From Hydrogenophilales bacterium 16-64-46 (GTDB lineage Bacteria; Pseudomonadota; Gammaproteobacteria; Burkholderiales; Thiobacillaceae), in the NCBI GenBank assembly GCA_002281775.1, contig NCGY01000002.1, forward strand, positions 310,001-374,000: 64,000 nucleotides of DNA. The letters are read 5' to 3'. Made by a program: the position numbers and the translations under genes. Every line of letters starts with the position of its first letter. Positions within the stretch are counted from its first letter, which is position 1. Under the pieces are notes generated by a model. It saw nothing but the letters and a program-made list of their open reading frames with translations. It was not told where the DNA came from and did not search any database. Of the stretch, positions 49,448-59,382 are shown piece by piece.

Positions 49448-50686
49448 TCAAGTCCGATATTCGGCGTTGATCTTCACGTAGTCGTAGGAAAAATCGCAGG
49501 TCCAGACCGTGGCGTGGGCGGTGCCGCGAGCCAGCGCCACGCGCACCGTGATGTCACTTTCCTTCATCACCGCCGCGCCCGCCGCTTCGGTGTAGCTCGC
49601 AGCGCGGCCGCCGTTTTCGGCGACCAGCACGTCGCCGAGCCAGACTTTCAAGGTATTGACGTCGAGATCGACGCCGGCGTAGCCGATGGCCGCGAGGATC
49701 CGTCCGAGGTTGGGGTCGGAGGCGAAGAACGCGGTTTTCACCAGCGGCGAGCGGGCGATGGCGTAGGCGATCTGCTTGCATTCGGCGCGGTCGCGGCCGC
49801 CGACGATTTCGATGCTCATGAACTTGGTCGCGCCCTCGCCGTCGCGCGCCATCGCCTGCGCGAGTTCGACGGCGACCTCGGTCAGCGCGGTCTTGAGCGC
49901 GGCGTGGTCGGCGCTCGCCGCATCATTGATCTCGGCGTTGCCGGCCTGCCCGGTGGCGATGAGGACAAAGCTGTCGTTGGTCGAGGTGTCGCCGTCGACC
50001 GTCACGCAGTTGAACGACACGTCGGCGACGTCCCTGACCAGTGCCTGCATCAGCGCGGGCGCGACGGCGGCGTCGGTGGCGAGGTAGCCGAGCATGGTCG
50101 CCATGTTGGGGTGGATCATGCCCGAGCCCTTGGCGATGCCGGTTACCGTCACCGTCTTGCCGGAAAGCTGAATCTGCCGCGACGCGCCCTTGGCGACGAT
50201 GTCGGTGGTCATGATCGCGTGCGCGGCTTCGCTCCAGTGCGCGGGCGCGAGGTCGGCCTGCGCGGCGGGCAGCGCGGGCAGGATTTTGTCCACCGGCAGC
50301 GGCTCCAGAATCACCCCGGTGGAAAACGGCAGAATGTTTTCAGCCTTGCAGCCGAACAGCCCGGCGACGGCATCGCAGGTTTGCCGGGCGCGGCGCAGGC
50401 CTTCTTCGCCCGTGCCCGCATTGGCGTTGCCGGTGTTGATCACCAGCGCGCGGATGTCGCCGCCGGGTTGACCGTTCAGGCCAAGATGCTGTTTGCAGAC
50501 CGTCACCGGCGCGGCGCAGAAGCGGTTCTGCGTGAACACGCCGGCGACCTGCGACCCCGGGGCCAGCTCGATCAGCGTGATGTCGCGGCGGCCGGGTTTT
50601 TTGATGCCGGCGGAGGCGATGCCGAGGCGGACGCCGGCGACGGGTTTGAGCGCGGCGGGGTCGGGGGCGACGAGATTGACGGGCAT
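49448..50686 (-). CDS. argJ: Bifunctional ornithine acetyltransferase / N-acetylglutamate synthase
   Basis: ArgJ recycles the acetyl group in arginine biosynthesis. The 412-residue precursor contains the self-cleavage site in [16 protein letters not shown], where the Thr becomes the new N-terminal nucleophile, as well as [26 protein letters not shown] N-terminal blocks. The length is typical (about 400). No other arg genes lie nearby. Confidence 0.97.
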   Translation of the reverse strand: MPVNLVAPDPAALKPVAGVRLGIASAGIKKPGRRDITLIELAPGSQVAGVFTQNRFCAAPVTVCKQHLGLNGQPGGDIRALVINTGNANAGTGEEGLRRARQTCDAVAGLFGCKAENILPFSTGVILEPLPVDKILPALPAAQADLAPAHWSEAAHAIMTTDIVAKGASRQIQLSGKTVTVTGIAKGSGMIHPNMATMLGYLATDAAVAPALMQALVRDVADVSFNCVTVDGDTSTNDSFVLIATGQAGNAEINDAASADHAALKTALTEVAVELAQAMARDGEGATKFMSIEIVGGRDRAECKQIAYAIARSPLVKTAFFASDPNLGRILAAIGYAGVDLDVNTLKVWLGDVLVAENGGRAASYTEAAGAAVMKESDITVRVALARGTAHATVWTCDFSYDYVKINAEYRT

Positions 50687-50792
50687 GATGGCGTGGCGGG
50701 CGGGAAAGCCGCCATTTTATGCGCGTACCATGGCTTGTGTGTGTTGGCGGCCCAGCGTCGGGTTTTTTCTGCGCGGGATGCTGCGAGCGGGT

Positions 50793-51047
50793 TCAGCGCC
50801 CCATCAATCCGTTCAGCATCCGCCGGAATTCCGGCCGCCACGGCCACACCGGGTCGAGCTCGATCGAGCGCGCCAGCGCGGCCAGCGCGATGAGGCCGAA
50901 AACCGAGAACAGCAGTTGCGAGACCAGTTGGCGCGGGGTCATCAGGCCCAGTGGAATATCGAGAAAGCCGGGCACGTAGAACAGGCTGGCAAAGGCTGCA
51001 AAGAGAAAGGCTGGGCCGAGGTACATGACGATGCCGGGTTTCCGCAT
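50793..51047 (-). CDS. Small hypothetical membrane protein
   Basis: The 84-residue product has two likely membrane helices (YLGPAFLFAAFASLFYV and SQLLFSVFGLIALAAL) and a polar C-terminus with WPWRPEFRRML. The start at 51047 is chosen before the hydrophobic part; the upstream in-frame extension looks non-coding. No clear ribosome site, so confidence is limited. Confidence 0.5.
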   Translation of the reverse strand: MRKPGIVMYLGPAFLFAAFASLFYVPGFLDIPLGLMTPRQLVSQLLFSVFGLIALAALARSIELDPVWPWRPEFRRMLNGLMGR

Positions 51048-51162
51048 GGATTGTGACAAGATCGCAGCAATGCTTGTGCCAGCACCAAATAATTCAATCA
51101 AACCAGCGGGTTGTAAAAAATCAGCTGGGCACCACGGCGAACAATGTAAATTAATTCGACGG

Positions 51163-51501
51163 CTACTTGCCGCCCGGTGCCGCGGCGAGCTTGCGCAGGA
51201 TCTCGTGCGACAGGGAATAAAACCGGGGCGTGGGGCCGAGGTCTTCGTAGATCGGGTCACCGTAGTCGTCCTCGGCAATCACGCGCGCGCCCGGCACGTA
51301 GGGCATGGCGACCTCGAGCTCGTCGAGCGCGGCGCGGATCAGGTCAGCCATGAGCTGGGATTCGCTGCGCTCGGGATACATCAGGTGCAGGGCTTCGATG
51401 CGGGCGGCGTCGCGCAGCGGCAGATGCACGGTGTAGCCGCGTACGGCGCTGCGGGCTTGTCCTTCCGTGCCCCAGCGTTGAATCAGTTCGGCGATGCGCA
51501 T
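51163..51501 (-). CDS. Conserved hypothetical protein
   Basis: The 112-residue protein is acidic and helical (LPLRDAARIEALHLMYPERSESQLMADLIRAAL in consecutive parts), with a Pro/Tyr-rich centre (AMPYVPGARVIAEDDYGDPIYEDLGPT). The N-terminal half resembles a ribbon-helix-helix-like stretch. I do not recognise a named family; similar proteins have been annotated loosely as pili tip components in pseudomonads. A good in-frame start and codon use support that it is real. Confidence 0.65.
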   Translation of the reverse strand: MRIAELIQRWGTEGQARSAVRGYTVHLPLRDAARIEALHLMYPERSESQLMADLIRAALDELEVAMPYVPGARVIAEDDYGDPIYEDLGPTPRFYSLSHEILRKLAAAPGGK

Positions 51502-51562
51502 GGGTCGTCCCCCCAGCCGGTAATGGTCTTGTTATAGGCAACGGGGGCAGGTGGGCAAGGCC

Positions 51563-51679
51563 GGGGATTAGGGGCCAGGATTTAGGGGCCAGGGGGTCTT
51601 GTGCGGCTGCGCCGCGTTCGATCTCTATTCATGAAAGCGCGGCGTAGCCGCACATCCCTTAATCCCTAGCCCCTGACCC
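51563..51679. repeat. Composite palindromic repeat with nested inverted arms
   Basis: Inner arms TGTGCGGCTGCGCCGCG (51600-51616) and CGCGGCGTAGCCGCACA (51638-51654) pair over 17 positions with one mismatch. Outer arms are GGGG/ATTAGGGGCCAGG-type words (51563-51595, the word repeated) and CCCTTAATCCCTAGCCCCTGACCC (split here as CCCTTAATCCC and TAGCCCCTGACCC, 51656-51679). The right arm provides the stop codon of the DUF938 gene. It looks like a miniature or REP-like element; no transposase is near. Confidence 0.6.
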
Positions 51680-52259
51680 ATACCAGTGTCCGGTTGTTGG
51701 CCGGCATGGCGATGTCTTGCTGCAAAACCAGCCCCCGGTCGCGGGCGAGTGCATCGACCGCCTCGAAATCGCGCACGCCCGAGGCTGGGTCGCGCGCCTT
51801 CAGCCAGGCGTCGAAGCGGGCGTTGCTCTCCGAGGTGAAGCGGCCGTTGTAGTTGAACGGGCCGTAGATTGCCAGTACGCCGCCCGGCTCCAGCACGTCG
51901 GCGATGCCGTCGAAGCATTTTTCGACTTCGGCCCAGCTCATGATGTGCAGGGTATTGGCGGAAAACACGGCGTCGTAGCGCCCATTGCGCCAATGTGTCT
52001 GGTTCACGTCGAGGGCGATGGGCGGCAGCACGTTGGGCAGCGCGGCGTCGGCCAGCCACATCCGGATGCCCGGGTGGTGCAGGGGCACGTCGCCGGTCTG
52101 CCAGCGCAGGTGCGGCAGTTCGGCGGCGAAATACACGGCGTGCTGGCCGGTGCCGCTGCCGATTTCCAGCACGTAGCTGCGGTCGGCGAAAACCTCACGC
52201 AATACGGCAAGGATGGGGTCGCGGTTCTGTTGGCAGGATTCGGCGTAAGGCTTGTCCAT
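51666..52259 (-). CDS. DUF938 SAM-dependent methyltransferase
   Basis: The 197-residue protein is a class I methyltransferase: SAM motif VLEIGSGTGQHAVYFA, acid-loop region DVNQTHWRN and DAVFSANTLHIMSW, typical of DUF938. The substrate is unknown. Its start overlaps the lipoprotein stop (TGATG), and its stop codon lies inside the right arm of the palindromic repeat, so the C-terminus may have been altered by it. Confidence 0.88.
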   Translation of the reverse strand: MDKPYAESCQQNRDPILAVLREVFADRSYVLEIGSGTGQHAVYFAAELPHLRWQTGDVPLHHPGIRMWLADAALPNVLPPIALDVNQTHWRNGRYDAVFSANTLHIMSWAEVEKCFDGIADVLEPGGVLAIYGPFNYNGRFTSESNARFDAWLKARDPASGVRDFEAVDALARDRGLVLQQDIAMPANNRTLVWVRG

Positions 52260-52489
52260 CACAGTTTCGTGCCCGGCTTCTTGCACTGGCAGGAATAGTC
52301 CAGCCCTTCGCGCGGAGCGGCCTTGCACGAGAAGGTGGCCACGCCGGCGTCGCCGCAGACTTCGCGGCACAGTGCCTCCTTGTCCTGGCAGAAAGCGGCG
52401 TAGTCGGGGCCGGTGGGCGTTTCGCTGGAATTGAAGGAAATGCACCCGGCGAGCAGGAGGGGGGCGGCAAGCAGGACGAGTGTACGCAT
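52259..52489 (-). CDS. Small cysteine-rich lipoprotein
   Basis: The 76-residue precursor has a lipobox LLAGC after a short hydrophobic stretch. Seven Cys follow in a 45-residue tail (FCQDKEALCREVCGD, FSCKAAPREGLDYSCQC), which suggests disulfides or metal binding. No named family seen. The start at 52489 follows GGAG; the gene is coupled to the DUF938 gene. Confidence 0.7.
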   Translation of the reverse strand: MRTLVLLAAPLLLAGCISFNSSETPTGPDYAAFCQDKEALCREVCGDAGVATFSCKAAPREGLDYSCQCKKPGTKL

Positions 52490-52562
52490 CGAGACTATCT
52501 CCGGTTTGATGCTGCGAGTTTCGCGTTTTTTTCCCACGGCTGTCACCGGGGCAGGTCAATTT

Positions 52563-55500
52563 TTACACTGCCGCCACATCCACCAGCCGGCCGTCGGCGC
52601 GCAGCAGCGCGGCGCGGATGGCGCGGCCGGGTCTCAGCGCGGCGAGCAGGGCGCGGTAGGCGTCGAGCTGGGGCCGGTGGCGGGCGACGAGTTCGGCATC
52701 GTTCGTCAGAAGGCTGTCCTCGCCGGTCTTGTAATCGATCAGCCACAGGCCATCGTCGTGTTCCACCACGCGGTCGATGCGGTGCAACCGGCCGTCGCTG
52801 TCGATCAGCGCGAATTCATTGTGCGCGACGCGGTAGTGCGCGGGGTCGAACAGCGGCGCGAGCCCGGGCCGGGCGATCAGCGCGCGTGCGGCGGCTTCGA
52901 TGGCGGGCAGTTCGGCGGCGAGCCCCAGCCGCGCGGCCAGTTGCGGCAGGTCGCGTGCGGCTCCGGGCGGCGCGTGGCGCTCGAGGCAGGCGTGGAAAAG
53001 CTCGCCGCGCCGGGTGGCGGGGGTGTTGGCGGCGGGTGGGCGACGCTGGCCGACGGGCGGCGCACTGAGCACCTGCGGCGCGGGCAAGTCTACAGTCGCG
53101 GCGGGCGCGCCCGCCGGGAGCCGGTCGGGCAATGCAAGGCCCTGCCAGGCTTGATTCGCCCGAGCCAGCCAGTCGTTCTTCTGCGCGTCGCCGGAGACGA
53201 TCAGGGCCTGCTTCGCGCGGGTGGCGGCGACGTAAAAGAGGTTGTCGGTTTCCTGCGCGGCAAGCGCAGCTTCTTCATCGAACCACGCGGCGCGGCCCGC
53301 GCCGTGGTCGGCCTTGGTGCCGAACAGCGAAAAATGCGCCGGCCGGGGCGCAGCCGGCGGCCAAGGCGCGAGTACGGCGTGATGCACCGGCTTGTCGTGG
53401 TCGCGGCCGCCCAGCAGCCAGACGATGGGCGCTTCCAGCCCCTTGGCCCCGTGGATGGTGAGCAGCCGCACCGCGTTCTCGCCGTCGGCGGCGATGCCTT
53501 CGCCCGGTGCCGCATCGCTGTCATCCATGAGCGAGGCGAGTTCGCGCACAAAGCCGGCGAGCGTGGGGTAGCGCCCCGCGTCCTGAGTGAGCGCCAGCTG
53601 CATGAAGGCGCGCAGATTGGCGGCCACCTGCGGCCGCATCGCCGGCGGCACGGCGGCGGCGGTGCGGGCTTCGAGGTCGCCTTCGAAATAGATGCGGTCG
53701 AGCAGGTCGTGCGCCGGGAGCACGCCGGCGTGCGCGCGCCAGCCGGCGAGCAGGGTGACGGCACGCGCGAGGCAGGGCGGGCAGTCGGCTTGGGCCGACA
53801 GCGCTTGCAGGCGTTCCCAGCCGCGCAGCTCCGTGTCGGCGCGCGGCGCGAAAAGCGTCACCAGCGCGGCGTCGTCACAGTCGAACAGCGGACTTTTCAG
53901 CGTGTGCGCGAGCTTGAGGTCGGCGTGCGGCAACAGCAGGGTGTCGATCAGCGCGATCAGGTCCTGCGCTTCGAGGGCGTGCAGCAGACCGCCCCGGCGC
54001 GAGGTGATGAAGGGAATGCCGGCGTCTTCCAGCGCACGTTCATAGAGATGCAGGTGGGTGCGTTTCTTGACCAGTGCCATCACGTCGCCGGGACGGGCGG
54101 CGCGCAGCAGGCCCTTTTCCATGACGCCCCAGCGGCCGAGCACCTCGTCGGCCAGGGTGCGCGCGAACAGCCGGGCTTCTTCGTGGACGGCACGGTCGGC
54201 CACCTCGGCGCGCGGCGTGGTCAGCGGATTGCGCAGGCCGCCGATTTCGGCCGCTTCGGATTCCGGGGCAAGCGCTTCGACAGTTCGCACTGCGCCGGCA
54301 AGCGCATCGTTGGCCGGCGCGTGGGTATGCGGCGCATAAGCGGCCATGCCGGCAAACAGGGGGTTGATCGCCTCGACCACGGCGGGCGCGAGCCGCCGCG
54401 ACATGTCGGTGGCAAAGTGGGGCGCGTTGAAATGGCTGGCGAGAAAGCGCGCCGCCTCGTCGAACACGCGCGCCTCGCCGCGCCGGAAGCGGTAGATCGC
54501 CTGCTTGGGGTCGCCCACCAGAAACACCGTCGGCACGCGGTCGGACTGCGCGGCGTCGGTGAGCCAGGCGGTGAGCGCCTGCCATTGCAAGGGGTTGGTG
54601 TCCTGGAACTCGTCGAGCAGCACGTGGCGCACGCGGGCGTCGAGCTTCAGTGCCAGCAACGGCCGCAGACTGTCGTCCTGCAGCAGCCTCGCCGCCTGCC
54701 ATTCCGCGTCGGTGAAATCGACCCTCCCCTGGCGGGCTTTGGCCGATTGATATGCGCAGACGTAGGCGTGGCCGAGTAGCAGGCCGTGGCGGTTCAGCTG
54801 CCAGATGCGCTGGGCGGTGCGTGCTTCCAGTAGCGCGAAGAGGCGCATTTCCAGTGCTTCGGTGTCGCGCTGGAATGGGTCGATCCGCGCGGCCAGTGCT
54901 TCCTTCAGTGCCTTGGTCGGTTTCCACACCCGGCGCGCCAGTTCGCTCGTCAGCACCTTCTTCAGCACCGTATCGAGATCGCGTGCCGCGAGCGCGGCCA
55001 CGAGGGCCTCGCCGCGCGCCATTTCCAGCTTGCCACCCGACAGCAACGCCGATGCAATGCCTTCCGTTCGCCGCACCGCGTCGGCGTCATTCCAGAACGC
55101 AGCATCCGGATCGCTATCGAGTTCGATGCCAAGCTGGGTGACGAGGGTGGTGAGCGCGTGGGCCACCGGGTCGTCGTGGCCCTCGGTGTAAGCCCACCAT
55201 TCCGCCCGCGCGTCGAGGAAGTTCTTCAGCAGCGCGTGGAGATTCGCTTCGCCGATGTCGCCCAGCAGTTCCCGCAGCGCCGCGCCCTCGGCGGTGTCCG
55301 GCGCGCGCGCCCAAGCATCCAGTAGGGCGTCGCGCACCTCGCCCTGCACCTGCCGCTCGCGTTCGAGCAAGGGTGAGCCCCACGGCAGCCCGGCTTCCAG
55401 CGGCGCGCGGCGCAAGAGATCAAGAAACCAGCCATGGAAGGTGGTGATCGTCGGCCCCGGCGCAGCAGTGAGCACGGCCTCCAGCAAACCGCGCGCACGC

Positions 55501-55796
55501 GGCAGCAACGGCTCGATTTCTGCTTCGGGGATCATGCGCTCGCGCAGGAAATCGCGCACCTCTGCATCGCTGTCGAGTGCCAGCACGCGCAGCCACGCGT
55601 GCAGCCGGTCGGTCATCTCCTGCGCCGCCTTGCGCGTGAAGGTGATCGCCAGCAGCTCCGACGGCTCGGCCCCCGCCAGCAGCAGCCGGATCATGCGCGA
55701 CACCAAGAGCCAGGTCTTGCCGCTGCCGGCGCAGGCCTCGACCACGACCGAGCGGGCAGGATCGAGGGCGGTGGGAATGTGGAGGTGTTCAGGCAA
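52563..55796 (-). CDS. addA: UvrD-type helicase/nuclease, AddA-like
   Basis: The 1077-residue protein is a superfamily I helicase: ACAGSGKTWLLVSRM (Walker A), LLAITFTRKAAQEM, LLDEFQDTNPLQWQAL (Walker B), VGDPKQAIYRFRRGE, and VRLLTIHGAKGLEAPIVWL. The C-terminal domain has a PD-(D/E)XK-type motif LWLIDYKTGED. With the upstream AddB-like gene it forms the AddAB complex that processes double-strand breaks. The start is taken as TTG 55796 overlapping the AddB-like stop by 8 bp; the in-frame extension upstream is antisense-like. Confidence 0.92.
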   Translation of the reverse strand: MPEHLHIPTALDPARSVVVEACAGSGKTWLLVSRMIRLLLAGAEPSELLAITFTRKAAQEMTDRLHAWLRVLALDSDAEVRDFLRERMIPEAEIEPLLPRARGLLEAVLTAAPGPTITTFHGWFLDLLRRAPLEAGLPWGSPLLERERQVQGEVRDALLDAWARAPDTAEGAALRELLGDIGEANLHALLKNFLDARAEWWAYTEGHDDPVAHALTTLVTQLGIELDSDPDAAFWNDADAVRRTEGIASALLSGGKLEMARGEALVAALAARDLDTVLKKVLTSELARRVWKPTKALKEALAARIDPFQRDTEALEMRLFALLEARTAQRIWQLNRHGLLLGHAYVCAYQSAKARQGRVDFTDAEWQAARLLQDDSLRPLLALKLDARVRHVLLDEFQDTNPLQWQALTAWLTDAAQSDRVPTVFLVGDPKQAIYRFRRGEARVFDEAARFLASHFNAPHFATDMSRRLAPAVVEAINPLFAGMAAYAPHTHAPANDALAGAVRTVEALAPESEAAEIGGLRNPLTTPRAEVADRAVHEEARLFARTLADEVLGRWGVMEKGLLRAARPGDVMALVKKRTHLHLYERALEDAGIPFITSRRGGLLHALEAQDLIALIDTLLLPHADLKLAHTLKSPLFDCDDAALVTLFAPRADTELRGWERLQALSAQADCPPCLARAVTLLAGWRAHAGVLPAHDLLDRIYFEGDLEARTAAAVPPAMRPQVAANLRAFMQLALTQDAGRYPTLAGFVRELASLMDDSDAAPGEGIAADGENAVRLLTIHGAKGLEAPIVWLLGGRDHDKPVHHAVLAPWPPAAPRPAHFSLFGTKADHGAGRAAWFDEEAALAAQETDNLFYVAATRAKQALIVSGDAQKNDWLARANQAWQGLALPDRLPAGAPAATVDLPAPQVLSAPPVGQRRPPAANTPATRRGELFHACLERHAPPGAARDLPQLAARLGLAAELPAIEAAARALIARPGLAPLFDPAHYRVAHNEFALIDSDGRLHRIDRVVEHDDGLWLIDYKTGEDSLLTNDAELVARHRPQLDAYRALLAALRPGRAIRAALLRADGRLVDVAAV

Positions 55797-58407
55797 GCCA
55801 GTTTCCCTTCCGGCACACGCCGCGCGCATCACAATACTGGCACACGCTGTCGATCCCGGACGCGGGTAGGGGCGCGCCGGCCACCAGGGCTTCGAGCAGA
55901 GCAGGCAGGCGGTCGGCGATGCCGCCGACGTCAGTTTCGCCGGGCAGCTCGATGGCTTTAACCGGGGTTTCGGACAGTGGCAGGAACGCGGCGGCTGCGT
56001 CCTCACACAGCCAGGCGTAGAAGGGCAGCTGCACGGCCTCGGCGGGGTCCTGGCTTTTCTTTTTCAGGCTGCTGGCCGCGCCGGTCTTGTAGTCGAACAC
56101 GGCACGAGTCTCGAAGCCGTCGGCGTCGGTGCGGATGTCGACGCGGTCGAGCACGCCCATGAGTTCGACCTTGCCCAGTCCCTTGACGTTGCAGGCCTGG
56201 CTGAAGGGCGTTTCGCCGGAGACGTAGCGCCAGCCCTGCGCTGCCCACGCGCGCCAGGCGTCGATGTAGGCGGGCTGGATGGGTGCCCAGCGGCTGGCCC
56301 AGGCCGCGGCGGTGTAGGCCGGCAGATTGGCGAATTCGGCGTGGCTCAATTCCATCAGCTGCGCCAGCGCGGCGTCGTGATCCAGCGGCGGGTCGCTGTC
56401 GTGGAAGCGCTTGAGGATGCGGTGCAACGCGCTGCCGTAGTCGCTCTTGTCGAGCGGGTCGTCGGCTTCATCGAGGCTGCGCACACCGAGCACGCGTTCG
56501 ACGAAGAAGCGGTAGGGGCAGTCGAGCAGCGTCTGGTAGCTGCTCGCGGAGTAGCGGCGCGGCAGCTGCGCGGCGCTGACCATGGGCGCAGGCTGGGTGG
56601 CGGGCGCGACGGGTGGGCTGGGCCGGGCGGGCGGCTCACCGGCGGGCTGACGGGCGAGCCCGGTGCCCCATGCGGCGCGGTGCAGAGCGTCGAGCCGCAG
56701 CACCAGCGGCGACGCCGGGTTGGGTTCGTCGTCGTGCCAGGCCTGCCAGGAAAACAGGGCTGGCGCGGGCGCGACCAGAGCCAGCAGGTCGGTGGTGGCG
56801 GCATGAGCTTGGTCAAGCGCGGTGGGCAGGCCGAGTGCGGCGCGGATGGCGTCGGCAAACAGGCCGGGGGCAGGGCGTGGCGGCAGGTGTCTGGCGTCGG
56901 CACCGATGAGGGCGACGGCGTCGAATCGGCGGCCGCGCGCGTGCGCAAGCGAGGTGATGACGACTGGGCTGTCGACCGATTCGTCGCGGAAGCTGGCGGC
57001 TTCCAGCGCGCGGTCGAGCCAGCGTCGCCATTCGGCGAAGCCGTATTTTTCGCTGTCGGCCGCGAGGTCGCGGGCGAGTTGGGCGAGCGTGTCGACCAGC
57101 GCATGACCGGCGGCGTCGGCCTCCAGCGGCGCGCGCGCATCGAGCGCGTCGAGGCTGGCCAGCAGGCGTTCGAGCCAGACCGCGAGCGGGGCGCGGGCAC
57201 GCGAAAAATCATGCGCGGCGGCGGCCAGACGCGCGAGCCAGTCGGGCACCGCGTCGAACTGCTCGCGCGCGAGTCGCTGCATCTCGGCCAGCCCCTGCGC
57301 CACGCCGCGGCGGCGCAGGGCGAGTTCGAAACGCAGCACCTGATCCTGACGCGCAGCGGGGTCGCCGAGGACGAAGGGCGATTTCAAGAGGTCGAGCAGT
57401 TCGGTGTGCGGAAAATCGTTGGCCACGCATGCCAGCCAGCGGTCGACCACGGCGGCGGCGGCGGTGGTGGAAAGCGTCCAGCCAGTTTCGTCGGCCACGC
57501 GGACCTCGATGCGTTCGAGCAGGGCGCGCACGCGTCGCGTGGTTTCACGATCCAGCGCGATGAGGGCGAGGTCGCGCGCGCCTGCGTGTAGTTGTTCGGC
57601 GACCCAGGTGACGACGGCACGCGCTTCGGCTTCGAGGTTAGCGGCGGGTGCGAGCCGGATGGTGCCGAGCGGGGATTCGGGCAGGGCACAGGCCAGGTTT
57701 CGTGCACGATCCACCAGCGGCGGCTCGGTCATCTGCCAGGCCTGGGTGAGCACCGCACTGCGTGGCACAGCAGGGTCGGGCGTGAGGATGTCAACCGGTG
57801 CGTGCGCTGCGCACTGCTCGAGGAAACGGCGCTCTACGCCGGTGAGCGGCCCCAGATCGAAACCCAGTATGGGGCGGGGCGCGTCGGCGAAGGCCTGCGC
57901 GGCCGCGTCGAGTGCGCGTGCGTAGCGCGCCTGCGGGTCGTTGCCGTCACCATTGAGGGTGTGCCAGACGGCTTCGACCAGCGCGACCTCGCGTTCGAGC
58001 TGGCCGTTGTAGCGCGCGCACAACTGGCTGGCGGCAGCCTGGCCGGTGCGTTCGGCGGAGAGGGCGTCGGCCAGCTGCAGGAGTTCCTCGGCCAGCGCCC
58101 ACTTGTCGACCGGGCCTAGCCAGTCCTCGTGGCGCAGGACGGCGTGCAGTCTTGCAAGCCGGGCAGCGGCCGGTTCGACCGGGCCGCCGGTGTGGCGCTC
58201 GGCCCAGCTTTTGAGCGGCACGATATCGGGCGGGATGAGCGCCGGAAGACCCGCCAGCCGCGCCATCGCGCGGGCGAAATCCAGCCCGGCGCGGTGGTTG
58301 GGGACGAGCACCATCAGGCCCGACAGGTCGGGCAGACGATCAGCGTGGCGGTCGAGCAGGCGGCGGGCGGCGGCAAGCGGAAGCGCGGCATCGCCCGGCA
58401 GGGCCAC
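55789..58407 (-). CDS. addB: PD-(D/E)XK nuclease family protein, AddB-like
   Basis: The 872-residue protein has an inactivated helicase-like N-terminal part and a C-terminal nuclease domain. The latter has FDYKTGAAS, and an Fe-S staple made of a Cys in LLDCPYRFFVERVLGV plus CQYCDARGVCRKGNW at the end. This is the AddB signature. The P-loop is not conserved, as expected for betaproteobacterial AddB. The start codon is ATG at 58407; five bases separate it from the ferredoxin gene. Confidence 0.9.
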   Translation of the reverse strand: MALPGDAALPLAAARRLLDRHADRLPDLSGLMVLVPNHRAGLDFARAMARLAGLPALIPPDIVPLKSWAERHTGGPVEPAAARLARLHAVLRHEDWLGPVDKWALAEELLQLADALSAERTGQAAASQLCARYNGQLEREVALVEAVWHTLNGDGNDPQARYARALDAAAQAFADAPRPILGFDLGPLTGVERRFLEQCAAHAPVDILTPDPAVPRSAVLTQAWQMTEPPLVDRARNLACALPESPLGTIRLAPAANLEAEARAVVTWVAEQLHAGARDLALIALDRETTRRVRALLERIEVRVADETGWTLSTTAAAAVVDRWLACVANDFPHTELLDLLKSPFVLGDPAARQDQVLRFELALRRRGVAQGLAEMQRLAREQFDAVPDWLARLAAAAHDFSRARAPLAVWLERLLASLDALDARAPLEADAAGHALVDTLAQLARDLAADSEKYGFAEWRRWLDRALEAASFRDESVDSPVVITSLAHARGRRFDAVALIGADARHLPPRPAPGLFADAIRAALGLPTALDQAHAATTDLLALVAPAPALFSWQAWHDDEPNPASPLVLRLDALHRAAWGTGLARQPAGEPPARPSPPVAPATQPAPMVSAAQLPRRYSASSYQTLLDCPYRFFVERVLGVRSLDEADDPLDKSDYGSALHRILKRFHDSDPPLDHDAALAQLMELSHAEFANLPAYTAAAWASRWAPIQPAYIDAWRAWAAQGWRYVSGETPFSQACNVKGLGKVELMGVLDRVDIRTDADGFETRAVFDYKTGAASSLKKKSQDPAEAVQLPFYAWLCEDAAAAFLPLSETPVKAIELPGETDVGGIADRLPALLEALVAGAPLPASGIDSVCQYCDARGVCRKGNWLA

Positions 58408-58412
58408 GGAAT

Positions 58413-58736
58413 TCAGCGTTCCAGGTATTGCAGCTTGTTTTTCACGCCGATCCAGTCGTCGGCGTCGGGCGGTGCGTCCTTGCGTTCGTAGATGATCTTC
58501 CAGACCTTGGACAGCTCGGCGTTAAGCGCGATGTATTCGCGCTGATCGTCGGGTACGTCGTCTTCGGCGAAGATGGCTTCGGCAGGACATTCGGCCACAC
58601 ACAGCGTGCAATCGATGCATTCCTCGGGGTCGATCACGAGGAAATTGGGGCCTTCGTGGAAGCAGTCCACCGGACAGACATCGACACAGTCGGTGAATTT
58701 GCACTTCACGCAGGCGTCGGCGACAACATAGGTCAT
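58413..58736 (-). CDS. fdxA: 7Fe ferredoxin (FdxA type)
   Basis: The 107-residue protein has two Fe-S clusters: Cys9, 17, 21 and 25 region ([18 protein letters not shown]) and Cys40, 43, 46 and 50 ([12 protein letters not shown]). The C-terminal extension ([17 protein letters not shown]) is typical of FdxA [3Fe-4S][4Fe-4S] ferredoxins. The start at 58736 is chosen from the family N-terminus MTYVV. It is divergent from trxA. Confidence 0.95.
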   Translation of the reverse strand: MTYVVADACVKCKFTDCVDVCPVDCFHEGPNFLVIDPEECIDCTLCVAECPAEAIFAEDDVPDDQREYIALNAELSKVWKIIYERKDAPPDADDWIGVKNKLQYLER

Positions 58737-58916
58737 GGATTCATCCGTAAAAGAGTCTGGGGGGCCGGTTGCTTGCGTCCGGCAATTTTGAGGTAGCATA
58801 TCGGCACAAAACCGAATTTTCCAGCATTACTGTCGCGTCCAAACGCTTGCGCCGGTCCCGGCCATCCTCCCTTACGATCCGGCCCGGCTCACCCCATCCC
58901 AACTAGGAGCTTCCCG

Positions 58917-59243
58917 ATGAGCGAGCATGTTCATTACATATCCGACGATTCCTTCGAGCAGGAAGTCCTGCAGGCCGGCCAGCCCGTGCTGGTCGATTAC
59001 TGGGCCGACTGGTGCGGCCCCTGCAAGATGATCTCGCCGATCCTCGACGAAGTTGCCAAGGAATACGCCGGCAAGCTCAAGGTGTGCAAGCTCAACATCG
59101 ACGAGAACCAGGCTACCCCGCCCAAGTTCGGCATACGCGGCATTCCCACCCTGATGATCTTCAAGAACGGCAACGTCGAAGCGACCAAGGTCGGTGCTCT
59201 TTCCAAATCCCAACTGACTGCTTTCGTTGACAGCAACATCTGA
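58917..59243 (+). CDS. trxA: Thioredoxin
   Basis: The 108-residue protein has the redox site WCGPCK (Cys33, Cys36), and [15 protein letters not shown] with the cis-Pro. It donates electrons to reductases and disulfides in the cytoplasm. Preceded by AGGAG, 58904-58908, and followed by rho, a common pairing. Confidence 0.97.
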   Translation: MSEHVHYISDDSFEQEVLQAGQPVLVDYWADWCGPCKMISPILDEVAKEYAGKLKVCKLNIDENQATPPKFGIRGIPTLMIFKNGNVEATKVGALSKSQLTAFVDSNI

Positions 59244-59382
59244 CACCCCCCCTGGACGGCGGCCCCGCCGCGCTCCCCGCGCGCACCGCCCTCCGACTCC
59301 GCCCGACCTCCCCATGATGGACGAGCCGATCGAACCGGCTGGCGTGCCATCGGACGGCGCGCCAGCTGAGGCCCTTCCCGCC

